DNA from: Tritrichomonas foetus
Taxonomy: Eukaryota; Parabasalia; Tritrichomonadida; Tritrichomonadidae
Assembly: GCA_001839685.1 (NCBI GenBank)
Contig: MLAK01000942.1
Location: 29,104-44,641, forward strand
Direction of reading: 5' to 3'
Length of the DNA stretch: 15,538 nucleotides
Shown here: one piece after another, positions 8,801-15,514 of the stretch
How the letters are laid out: every line of letters begins with the position of its first letter
Position numbering within the stretch: the first letter of the stretch is position 1
Position numbers and translations under genes: made by a program
Notes under the pieces: model-generated
Told to the model about the DNA's origin: nothing
Seen by the model: only the letters and a program-made list of their open reading frames with translations
Database searches by the model: none

Positions 8801-9476
8801 TAGTATATTGTCACTTTTCCCACCAACTGACATAAATGAAGGACAATTTATCGTCGAACAACTCTCAAGTATTGTTTCTCGCTCAGAAAGCAGTGACACA
8901 AGGAAACTTCTCGTTCAAACACTGTTAAATATTTTGGAGAAAAATCCAATGTTTATTTGGTCATGTAAACATGCTTTTTCTACAAAAGAAGCAACCAATG
9001 AACTTTTACCTAAACTTTTAAATTATATTGAACAAGTAAAAGAAAATGAAAATAGTAATCCAAATGGTGAAAATTTCTCTGAGGCTAATCCAATTTTTGA
9101 ATGTCTTAGTTTGGCACTCAATTCCAATCTCGATAATGAGCATCTAAAATCTCAAATTCTTCAAAAAATTATTGAGTTGTTTCCAACAGTTCCCAAAGAT
9201 GCTAGACATCATTTTTTATTATCACATTCAAATGATTATGAAACGATTACTAGTATTTTTAATTTGTTTTTTGATATTAGATCAAAGTCTTTCAATGAGC
9301 GTGTATTTGAAGAGTGTAAAAATGTTGCTAAGAAAGTTGTTCATGAATTTTTTTCGATTAATCAAAATGATCAAGAATTGAAAGGAAGGTTTATGAATTT
9401 TCTTCAAAACATGGAAACTAAAGATGATGAAGGAAAGTGTGGACAATGGTTGAAAAACGAAATAGATTCAATGTAA
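5871..9476 (+). CDS. Mon2-like (DCB/HUS) trafficking protein, 1201 residues
   Basis: Predicted large helical-repeat protein of Golgi/endosomal membrane traffic, related to Mon2, the Sec7-lacking cousin of the BIG/GBF Arf exchange factors. Residues about 1-170 read like a DCB domain. The segment after an Asn/Glu/Gln-rich insert (about 172-192) reads like HUS: NPLFVILHLLYCDLSNLS, then a Trp and a FSSFQLSIFEFVKFPNS helix. Residues about 730-800 (FGFDLLMKIS, SWDIFINR, DSREKVAETSVTTFF) match a Mon2-type repeat. A polar, serine-rich linker spans about 885-935. No Sec7 domain is seen. It is shorter than animal and fungal Mon2 (about 1600-1700 residues). An in-frame TGA directly before the first ATG fixes the start at 5871 or at the adjacent ATG 5874. 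An importin-type HEAT protein is the main alternative. Confidence 0.65.
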   Translation: MMQKTAIHQLRDELSKLTGFLIAAPVKSAASQALTFLNQKSNQYPITTPDSPLISAFTAFFANNKIIKNFNQLILRLIDCIKNNIFAKDALVSVMNNLCINFSLLDVEPCLKILQYTTSAILYDFPDIYIIKSFFSISLSLLASPNPVISGTAYASFQQMLTLLTDTILQNSNLENNSENNTENQKKNQQNILTVEKYNSYLELCKKEYSSVVNGFKNPLFVILHLLYCDLSNLSQNLTPNWLFCVNPPPDALFVLLSEIVETYNDILKSDHQLFSSFQLSIFEFVKFPNSIPYLITYLDAFLELDNSIGSTIVSEFFQKIQYNAESNYAPIFFFHYFALQKSDLMLRYFTECEGALSLFVPLFCTFINYLNIPPKSIHFQMKQWKHSEILLNPSEYEIMAIHEITFALLNSFKKSDDKNVIEFMNKSIIALSSLVVSGVKYSDIDSFSIPQQGLIDLCQIFYRINQLGKIEDKFQKFDQLFIGFKEKQKKLFFFDEKRRRVPSFLYKIVLESPDICEDRWQYYLSDIINSDVKLSPSFANNFSDITTMDILHAIVNVRPFPCQFLTEFIISNVDRFVIIWPVVESFIDKIFRRKTPGYEDLIFEFLILLLKKCFTQKSEVELLRMASTFLHNEISLSHKNALIHQLKENVTSKASEIKEGWISLFAAISPQNFTGTITQKMDTVNSDFYKELIKIGFDIINYVACDYVDANSVPQCIDTIFSYIEQQIDDSVSLFGFDLLMKISKRVESWDIFINRCANIFNDSREKVAETSVTTFFNILQKNYVSDQTITNLIEFGFLEILNQFNDDSFILSKVLTSIVEYSCKNWETFEEIPDFYHFFIPRLIEKQQKSTHNFVKFYTIFYNCSKTTPEIEKLLCRSIDFRITQFLDNSNHQHSKTPNANLEMKNDDSRKENSKSDSGQSQNYQSSEEEIKMSLDLLKLIISQKFVKISIRNWMPVIVKIFLILQANHIKVVLDSILSLFPPTDINEGQFIVEQLSSIVSRSESSDTRKLLVQTLLNILEKNPMFIWSCKHAFSTKEATNELLPKLLNYIEQVKENENSNPNGENFSEANPIFECLSLALNSNLDNEHLKSQILQKIIELFPTVPKDARHHFLLSHSNDYETITSIFNLFFDIRSKSFNERVFEECKNVAKKVVHEFFSINQNDQELKGRFMNFLQNMETKDDEGKCGQWLKNEIDSM

Positions 9477-9883
9477 GTGATTCGATTTGAAATTTTTTGT
9501 AAATATATTAAAATATAATTTAGAGATTAATTTTATTGATTTAATTTATGGCAATTGATTATTTCCCTTCGTTTATTGTTTTTTTGTTCATTAATATGTG
9601 ATAAATGTAATGTTTCTTTATAATCATCACAAGGTCATTAATTATTTCCATTTAGAAGGGAAAATGAATTTTCATATATGAAGATAGATAAAATATACAA
9701 ATAATATCAGAATAAAATCTCCTTTATACCTATGTTAAAATGATTTTAAACGAGATACATACATTTTTGATGATGAGCTTTTTGAGAATGGAAACGGTTA
9801 ACTATTTCAAAATTCGAGTAAAAAAAATTGGTCAGATTTGTCACTTTTCCAACTTTTTCTAATAAACCGCGCCAGCCACTTTC
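9477..9883. other. Intergenic region between the Mon2-like and Api5 genes
   Basis: This stretch holds the 3' flank of the Mon2-like gene, with TAAA about 24 bases past the stop, and the Api5 promoter. The palindromic-looking GTTAAC at 9797-9802 sits about 40 nt before the proposed Api5 initiator. No gene was seen. Confidence 0.6.
9841..9845 (+). promoter_or_regulatory. Candidate initiator (TCACT) for the Api5 gene
   Basis: TCACT fits TCA+1(C/T)(A/T). With +1 at 9843 the 5' UTR is 41 nt. This is the only consensus match close to the start codon. Confidence 0.4.
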
Positions 9884-11434
9884 ATGCCTCCAAAAGCAGC
9901 CGCTGTTACAAAAGAATCTGTCGACGAAGCAGTCAAGCGCCTCTCCGAATCCGAAAATCCATCAGAAGCTGATTTCAAGATCTTGTTGAATGCCGCCAAA
10001 GCTGGTGATGAAGAGAAAGCCATTGCTGCCACTTACATTCCTTCGTTCTTTGATAAATTCTCCAAACAGCAAAAGCCAGCCTTGACGGCTGTTCTTGACC
10101 TTGCCAAAAGTGATTCAATCCGTGTCAGATCACAAGCTATTCGCAATCTCAAGAAATTCTACGAAGTTGACAAATCCCAGATCGCCAATGCTCTCTTTGC
10201 TGCTCTTGGTGATGAAGATGAGAGGATTGTCGCATCAGCAATTCCAGATGTTGTTCGCCTCCTCAAATCCGATGAAGAAGAATTCAGAAACATTTTCTTC
10301 GAAGGCCTTCCAAACCAAAAGCCAGAATCGCAAAGACAGCTCGTTTTGATCGTTCGTGACGAGATCAAATTCACCGAAGAAAATGTCGAACAATTAATGA
10401 ACGTTTTAAACGTTTCATTTAGAACTTGTGTCGTTGAGGGCCTTCAGTTATACCGCAGAAACCGCACATTAATCAAGAAGGAGCAGTTCGAGCCATTGGC
10501 CGAGCAACTTCTTGATCGCCTTGACAACTCCCTTCAAACAGAATTCAGAGCTGTTTGTGAAAACCTCCTCATTCCACTTTTCAAGTTCACAAAGACGCTC
10601 GGCACAGAATCAACAACAAGATTGTTGGCCATCATTGCCAAGCACGTCATTCCACGTTTTGAAGAGCTTTCAGATGCCGCCAATCTTCAAATTTCAATCA
10701 TCCGTAAGATTGCCGATGTCTCCCGCTATGCCGAAGGAGATGAAATGCTCAAGGAATTGTATAACCACCTCTTCTTAAAGATTCCAATTGCTGGACCAGT
10801 TAACTTCTCAATCATTGAAGCCACACTTTTCGCTTTCATCAGACTTGCCCAAAAGAGTCACATCACCGCTTCCAACCTTATTGGTACAGTTCTTTGCTAC
10901 ACCGGTCAACCAGGAGAAGCCGATGCATCTAACGAAGATGCCGGAAAGCGCGTAGAGTTCACAAGAAGGCTTGAATACCTTCAAACAATCTGCCCAGACT
11001 TTGTTACACAATGCATTGGAAAGATCGAAATGTACAAGAACTCATCTGCAACTACTGATGACGAAAAGCGTGAACGTGCAGAAAACATCCGCAATGCAGT
11101 TGCTGCCAAACGTACAGGAAACAATGTTCGTCACCTTTCCAGAATCCTTCTTTCCGAGAATCCACTTAGCGGTAAGATGCCAAAGGGACCATCATGGAAG
11201 AGACTCAAGCAAGACCAGAAATTCAAGGGAAAGAGAGGAGCACCAGGAAAGTTCAACAGAAACGACCGTGGTTCAAACTCAAGAAGACCAAACACTGGAA
11301 GAAATAACAGCAACAGTAACAGACCTTCCCGTGGATTCAATGGAAACCGAAACAACAGCCGCTTCAACAACAATAGAAGCAACAACAACAATAACAATCG
11401 TAGCAGACCACCACGCCGTTTCCAGAGACGTTAA
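9884..11434 (+). CDS. API5: Apoptosis inhibitor 5 (Api5/AAC-11) homologue
   Basis: Predicted nuclear helical-repeat protein of 516 residues, close to human API5 (524). Residues about 20-425 are HEAT/ARM-like repeats with Api5 hallmarks: a segment ending EEKAIAATYIPSFFDKF, then DSIRVRSQAIRNLKKF, then a late segment FSIIEATLFAFIRLAQK before a long helix and KGPSWKRLK near 434-442. From about residue 432 the tail is basic and low-complexity (KGKRGAPGKF, RGG-like Arg/Gly/Asn and a poly-Asn run, ending RPPRRFQRR), likely disordered, with nuclear localisation and RNA-binding potential. In animals Api5 opposes apoptosis, partly through Acinus. Classical apoptosis is not established in trichomonads, so an older role in chromatin or RNA handling is more likely, by inference. 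Its G+C is high relative to the flanks and its stop lies in a TAAA. Confidence 0.82.
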   Translation: MPPKAAAVTKESVDEAVKRLSESENPSEADFKILLNAAKAGDEEKAIAATYIPSFFDKFSKQQKPALTAVLDLAKSDSIRVRSQAIRNLKKFYEVDKSQIANALFAALGDEDERIVASAIPDVVRLLKSDEEEFRNIFFEGLPNQKPESQRQLVLIVRDEIKFTEENVEQLMNVLNVSFRTCVVEGLQLYRRNRTLIKKEQFEPLAEQLLDRLDNSLQTEFRAVCENLLIPLFKFTKTLGTESTTRLLAIIAKHVIPRFEELSDAANLQISIIRKIADVSRYAEGDEMLKELYNHLFLKIPIAGPVNFSIIEATLFAFIRLAQKSHITASNLIGTVLCYTGQPGEADASNEDAGKRVEFTRRLEYLQTICPDFVTQCIGKIEMYKNSSATTDDEKRERAENIRNAVAAKRTGNNVRHLSRILLSENPLSGKMPKGPSWKRLKQDQKFKGKRGAPGKFNRNDRGSNSRRPNTGRNNSNSNRPSRGFNGNRNNSRFNNNRSNNNNNNRSRPPRRFQRR

Positions 11435-12565
11435 ACTCAACAGCAACACAACAATAAGAAGGAGAAATTAGAAAATTACCAAATTGAGGAAAAAATAAAA
11501 TAAAGAAAAAATGAGAGAAAAAAGTTCATTGAATAAATTTAGCCAAGCATTCACACATTAACAAAATCACTTTTTTTCCACCTTTCCCGTATTTATCTAA
11601 AATTGTAGAATATTCTACATATTACATCACAAAATCACTAACATCGGGACTTGATGGATAAAAAGCCGCACTCACTGACAATTTCATGAAATTCAAATTC
11701 AAGTTTTTTGAATGAATGAATGAATTCCAAAGTAGCAGCGAAAATTTTACCCATTTGGTTAAAACCATCCCAAATTGAAATTGGATCATCTTCAGAACTG
11801 TTGACAATATTTAGTTTACATTCTGGGTTTCTAAGTTAGATGTTGTGATTCAAAATGCATTTCAAAGTTTGTTAGTTGATTTACTTCAACTTTCAAGCTT
11901 GATATTTATATATATTACAGTTACTATTTATCCCTTTTACTATTTTTTTGTTATTATCTTTTTATTTTTTATTTTTCTTTTTTTAATGAAAGGGAAAGGT
12001 AGTCTTAGAGGAGATTTCATTGTTTTTATGTATTAATTTCTTTGAGAAAGACTCAACAAAGAAACCAGGAAAGTTATCATTAGTATCCCAACTTTGTTTT
12101 TATTCTGGCAGGATTATGACAATTACAGTTCAGTTCCCTTCTTTTCCATTTTCGTTTCAAGAAACATTATCTCTAATAAATGTTTGTATGTTCGGAAATC
12201 TCTCTTTTTAGTTTTGTTTTGATTTGACTTCTAAATGACAGATTAAAAGTGAATTGAAATAATAGATAAGAATGGATAAAAAAAAATTAGGCATCGCTAG
12301 GATGTTTGTCTTCGATGTCTGAATGATTCCTTTGATTTTTCCTTGAAATGATTTTGACATCTAGTTTTCACCAATATATTTTCACTTCATTGCATCATTT
12401 GTGAAACTCAGTCCCCAATTTAAAACAATATGAAGCAACTTTGAACTAACTACTCAAATAAAGGAGGAGAAAAAAACGAGGGATTCGCTTCTGTGATTGA
12501 TTAATGAAGAATTCGAGTGGTTTTTTATTTTTATTTTACGAATATTTATAGGCTTTTTTACTTAT
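11435..12565. other. Long convergent intergenic region, no gene seen
   Basis: This is the longest gap between confident genes inside the window, lying between the converging Api5 and acetyltransferase genes. Three frames of 61-63 codons occur (11622-11807 minus, 11845-12036 plus, 12020-12211 plus). They are rich in Phe/Ile/Leu, lack initiators and resemble A+T-driven noise. A perfect 16-bp palindrome lies at 11604-11619 and a GAAT microsatellite (four units) at 11710-11725. Confidence 0.55.
11604..11619. repeat. Perfect 16-bp palindrome
   Basis: TGTAGAATATTCTACA is its own reverse complement. It lies 170 bases past the Api5 stop. It may be a protein-binding site or chance. Confidence 0.5.
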
Positions 12566-13060
12566 TTATTGGTGATCATAAATGAGGTCTTCGGAAATAA
12601 TCTTATGGCGAGTAAAACCGCCGGCCCAGAATCCGTTCTTTTTGTAGAAGAGGCTTCTTTCTTCGTCTTGCTCACTTCCTGGCGGTGGCTGGTAGAGTTC
12701 AATTGCTTTGAGTTTCCTTTCCTCGGCTATTTTTGAAACGCGGTCAAGGAGGGCCTTTCCGATTCCCATCTTTCTGACTGTTGGATCGACATACAAATCT
12801 TGGACTTCGGCCGACCAGCCGCCAAAATGGATGGCTGTGGTGAAGCTCACCAGAGCTGCTCCGACGCGTTTTCCGTTTGCTTCTGCGATGAGAACTTCGT
12901 GATGTTGTTTATCGTTGAGCATATCGTAATAAGTTTGTTCGGCGCCTGGCATTGGTGGTGGTGGTTCTTGGTCTCCCTTGTAAATTCGGACAACGTCTCG
13001 GACAGCATCGATGACGAATTGGTAGTCGTCCTTGCGTCCACTTCGAATAGTCAACGACAT
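12566..13060 (-). CDS. GNAT-family N-acetyltransferase, 164 residues
   Basis: Predicted to transfer acetyl from acetyl-CoA to an amine. Residues 1-25 form the first strand and helix (LTIRSGRKDDYQFV). Motif A spans about 85-112: VQDLYVDPTVRKMGIGKALL, with the CoA pyrophosphate loop R96-x-x-G99-x-G101. Motif B is about 117-144, ending in SLFYKKNGF. The frame extends 20 codons upstream to an ATG at 13120, but Met at 13060 is preferred: it lies 15 nt behind a TCATTT initiator and directly before the conserved first strand, while the extension is A+T-biased. Some features recall diamine or small-molecule acetyltransferases, but substrate specificity cannot be read. Bacterial origin by transfer is possible and untested. 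The stop TAA is part of TAAATAA. Confidence 0.85.
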   Translation of the reverse strand: MSLTIRSGRKDDYQFVIDAVRDVVRIYKGDQEPPPPMPGAEQTYYDMLNDKQHHEVLIAEANGKRVGAALVSFTTAIHFGGWSAEVQDLYVDPTVRKMGIGKALLDRVSKIAEERKLKAIELYQPPPGSEQDEERSLFYKKNGFWAGGFTRHKIISEDLIYDHQ

Positions 13061-13072
13061 GTAAAATATTGA

Positions 13073-13077
13073 AATGA
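13073..13077 (-). promoter_or_regulatory. Candidate initiator (TCATT) for the acetyltransferase gene
   Basis: On the minus strand TCATTT fits the trichomonad initiator. With +1 at 13075 the 5' UTR is 15 nt to the ATG at 13060. It lies downstream of the alternative ATG at 13120 and so decides the start. Confidence 0.55.
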
Positions 13078-13895
13078 TATATTCAATTTTTTCAGGAAAA
13101 TTGTGAGTGTTATGAAACAATTGATATGTAAATTCAGAAGAGAACGATGAAAAGACGATTATATTTTCTTTGCCTCTCTCAGAATCATCGAAATGAAGGG
13201 ATTAACGGAAAAGATCGGTCAAATTAAATCATCATCAATGATCGGTTGCATTGAATTTTTGAATGAATTGAACTTCGAATTAACAAGAAAGCATTGTCGT
13301 TACTTGGAGAAACTAAGATGGAACAAGCTGGCGATTCTACTACCAAAGTCATATATATTCAATATATAACAAAAAATCACATTTTAAGCTCCAATAAATT
13401 TCATCAATGTTAGATATTGTGAATTAATTCGTAAATTAACACATTATTTATGGTAATAAAGCTAAAAGTTAAATAAATATTCATCAAATATCAAAGAAAT
13501 TTGTTTCATAAAATCAGAGACAAATTGATTTCATTCGAAGAAAAATCAATAATCAACAAAACATTTAGAAAAATATATACCTACTAATATACATCCTATT
13601 TTATTAAGATTATTCTAGAATCAATTTCTATTTCGAATTTTCATGATATCTTTTTTTATTTTAATCAAATAAAAGTGCCATGAAATGTAATCTTTTTATT
13701 GACAATATAGAAACAAAGTCATTTTCATATTTTTCTGGAGAAAAAAAAATCAAATTATGATCCATTCAAGTTTCCATTTAAAAATCTGAGAAAATCCCTG
13801 ATGTTTTTGAATCATATTCAAATTCATAACTAAAAAGATAGAAGTCAACGAATAAAAAAGAAATCCAAAAAAAAATTGATTATCAGAAATTTATT
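13078..13895. other. Intergenic region upstream of the acetyltransferase gene
   Basis: This stretch lies between two minus-strand genes. It holds the acetyltransferase promoter, the 3' flank of the calcyphosin gene and one marginal 58-codon plus-strand ORF (13193-13369). From about 13370 to 13895 it is A+T-rich with no recognisable element. Confidence 0.55.
13193..13369 (+). CDS. Marginal small ORF, 58 residues, unknown
   Basis: An ATG-to-TAA frame of 58 codons in a patch somewhat richer in G+C than its surroundings. The product is basic and mixed (MKGLTEKIGQIKSS, then CIEFLNELNFEL, RKHCRYLEKLRW). No family was recognised. No initiator precedes the ATG, and the minus strand is also partly open here for 43 codons, so neither frame stands out. 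It is divergent from the acetyltransferase. It may be a gene remnant or chance. Confidence 0.18.
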   Translation: MKGLTEKIGQIKSSSMIGCIEFLNELNFELTRKHCRYLEKLRWNKLAILLPKSYIFNI

Positions 13896-14504
13896 TTAGA
13901 GCTTCCATGCATTCTTCATCATTGTAGCGAAGTACTCATCTGTATCAATAGATGGTGAGATTTCTCTGTAGTAGTCGATGAATTCGTCGCGTGTGATCAT
14001 TCCATCGCTATCATTGTCGTAGGATCTGAGTAAGTTAGCGAAGATTTCGTTGGCTGTTGTCTTTCCCATTTTCACGAGTTCGCTTGTCTTTGGGTTGTGA
14101 ACGGCCTGAACGTCTGCGATTGAGACTTGGCCAGTTCCGTCAACATCGAGTTTGTCGAATGCTTTGTTGATCCATTTGATACGTTCTTCGCTGAGTGGTG
14201 GTGCCATTTGGTAAAGGAATTCGTCGTATGAGCAGGTTCCGTTTCCATTTCGGTCGAAGAGACGAATGAGTTCGGTCAACTCGGTTTTGTTTAAAATGAC
14301 GCCAATGTCGTTCATCAACTTTGGAAGTTCGTTATTGAGGTCGATTGTCTTGTCCATGTTGTCGTCGGCGATACGGAAAAGACTGCCGATGCCTTTGATG
14401 CCGACTGCTCCACGTTCAACAATACGGGCTCTGATTCTTTCCATAAGTGCGTTAAGTTCGATGTATTTCCTTGGTTCTGGAACGTAGCCAGTTCGTCTCT
14501 GCAT
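13896..14504 (-). CDS. Calcyphosin-like EF-hand calcium-binding protein
   Basis: A 202-residue Ca2+ sensor of the calcyphosin/CAPSL family (human CAPSL about 208). An N-terminal helix (17-35) leads to GIKGIGSLFRIADDN, a calcyphosin signature, and the end SIDTDEYFATMMKNAWKL matches the family C-terminus. There are four EF-hand loops. Loop 1 (47-58) has Asn58 where Glu is expected and is probably weak. Loop 2 (84-95: D84, N86, N88, T90, E95) and loop 4 (163-174: D163, D165, D167, E174) are canonical. Loop 3 (120-131) ends in Asp131, which often weakens or shifts metal preference. Relatives occur in ciliated and flagellated cells, so a flagellar role is plausible. A TCATTT initiator lies 24 nt upstream of the ATG. 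The stop is within TAAAATAAA. Confidence 0.88.
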   Translation of the reverse strand: MQRRTGYVPEPRKYIELNALMERIRARIVERGAVGIKGIGSLFRIADDNMDKTIDLNNELPKLMNDIGVILNKTELTELIRLFDRNGNGTCSYDEFLYQMAPPLSEERIKWINKAFDKLDVDGTGQVSIADVQAVHNPKTSELVKMGKTTANEIFANLLRSYDNDSDGMITRDEFIDYYREISPSIDTDEYFATMMKNAWKL

Positions 14505-14525
14505 TATGTAATTGGCTGGAGAATA

Positions 14526-14530
14526 AATGA
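14526..14530 (-). promoter_or_regulatory. Candidate initiator (TCATT) for the calcyphosin-like gene
   Basis: On the minus strand TCATTT fits the trichomonad initiator. With +1 at 14528 the 5' UTR is 24 nt. Confidence 0.55.
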
Positions 14531-14867
14531 AATAATAACGGATAACTATGAGTTATTCAATTATTTAGCTTTATTCTCTTCAAAATTCAATAAAAAACAC
14601 TTCACGCCTTTTTTTCTTGCGAATTCAATATAAGTTTCAGAATCGTTATTTCTGTTTCGAATAATTGAGTGTTTTATGAGTGTTCAGTCATATCAAATTT
14701 GATAATGACTGAAAAAATGACAATCACTTCTTTGAATTTTTCCGAGAAAAAGAAAGAACACTCGGATTTTCATAAAATATGAAAAAAGTAACAGAAAAGT
14801 ATTTTGGATTTTTTATGAAAAAGTTCATCTTTTTCTGGAAATCTGATTATTTTTATTTAAATCTAAT

Positions 14868-14999
14868 ATGCCAAAAAATGCGAAACGTCATGGTTCGGAG
14901 GTCGTGGTTCTTGTGGATAAACCTTGTGAAAACAGAATAGAAGAAATTGCGAAAAGATTTTCTGAAGTGAAGAAAAGTCATATGAAGAACAATGAGTGA
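14868..14999 (+). CDS. Possible small ORF, 43 residues, unknown
   Basis: An ATG-to-TGA frame in a local patch of higher G+C than its flanks. The product is hydrophilic and Lys/Glu-rich (MPKNAKRHGSEVVVLVDKPC, then a helix-prone IEEIAKRFSEVKKSHMK), unlike the Phe/Ile/Leu noise of other intergenic frames. No family was recognised and there is no consensus initiator within 30 bases of the ATG. A 63-codon minus-strand frame covers the same bases but is less protein-like. It could be a short gene, or a gene remnant. Confidence 0.3.
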   Translation: MPKNAKRHGSEVVVLVDKPCENRIEEIAKRFSEVKKSHMKNNE

Positions 15000-15264
15000 A
15001 AGTGAGAATTTTCTTTATAGTTCTAACGAAAATATTATGACATTTGATGTGCAAATAAGTTCACCATATTTTGAGAGTAGAAAACTTTGAAGTGAAATTT
15101 CGAATAATTTGAAAATTTGAAATCATTCAATGGAATGGGCTCTCCTTTTTTGATTTAGAAGGAGAACAAAAAACTCGATTAATTTTTAAATTTCTTGATT
15201 CATTATTTTTATCATACTAAAAATTATCATTTTTAACGAGAAACATAAAGTAGAACTCTTCTAA

Positions 15265-15309
15265 ATCATATAAAATATCAAATTTCCTCAGTATCATATA
15301 AAAGATCAA
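15265..15309. repeat. 17-bp direct repeat, one mismatch
   Basis: ATCATATAAAATATCAA (15265-15281) recurs as ATCATATAAAAGATCAA (15293-15309), 28 bases apart start to start. It may be a short tandem duplication or a pair of binding sites. Confidence 0.45.
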
Positions 15310-15459
15310 TCTTAGATATAATGTCTAATCATCTTGATTGATCTCCTTCCCTAATGTCCATTGAGTATCATAATTAACTCTATAAAACTTGTAAAAATGA
15401 TATTTAATGCAGATTCGACACATATTTTATCGAAAAAAAAACATTTTTCCTCCTATATG

Positions 15460-15514
15460 AAAGGTTTACAAAATGGTCCCCCAAAGATTTTGTGGGACCA
15501 TCCCATAAACCTTT
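15460..15514. repeat. 55-bp imperfect palindrome with two alternative hairpins
   Basis: Outer arms AAAGGTTTA (15460-15468) and TAAACCTTT (15506-15514) pair perfectly. After 4-base unpaired spacers, ATGGTCCC (15473-15480) and GGGACCAT (15494-15501) pair perfectly around a 13-base loop. An alternative 7-bp stem, ACAAAAT (15468-15474) with ATTTTGT (15487-15493), excludes the inner stem. G+C here is well above the flanks. It could be a mobile-element end, a regulatory palindrome or part of a structured RNA; the window stops 24 bases later. Confidence 0.65.

Noticed and set aside
11131..11397. 88-codon minus-strand Leu-rich frame under the Api5 tail
   Set aside because: Poly-Leu from antisense AAC/AAT runs; not a membrane protein gene.
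10971..11471. 166-codon plus-strand frame overlapping the Api5 3' end
   Set aside because: A Thr/Glu/Arg-biased shadow of the Arg/Asn-rich tail, with no initiator and no recognisable domain.
11845..12036. Hydrophobic 63-codon frame resembling a membrane peptide
   Set aside because: Phe/Ile/Leu from T-rich DNA; no initiator and ordinary spacer composition.
14863..15054. 63-codon minus-strand frame at the right edge
   Set aside because: Phe/His/Ser-biased and less protein-like than the opposite 43-codon frame; no initiator found.
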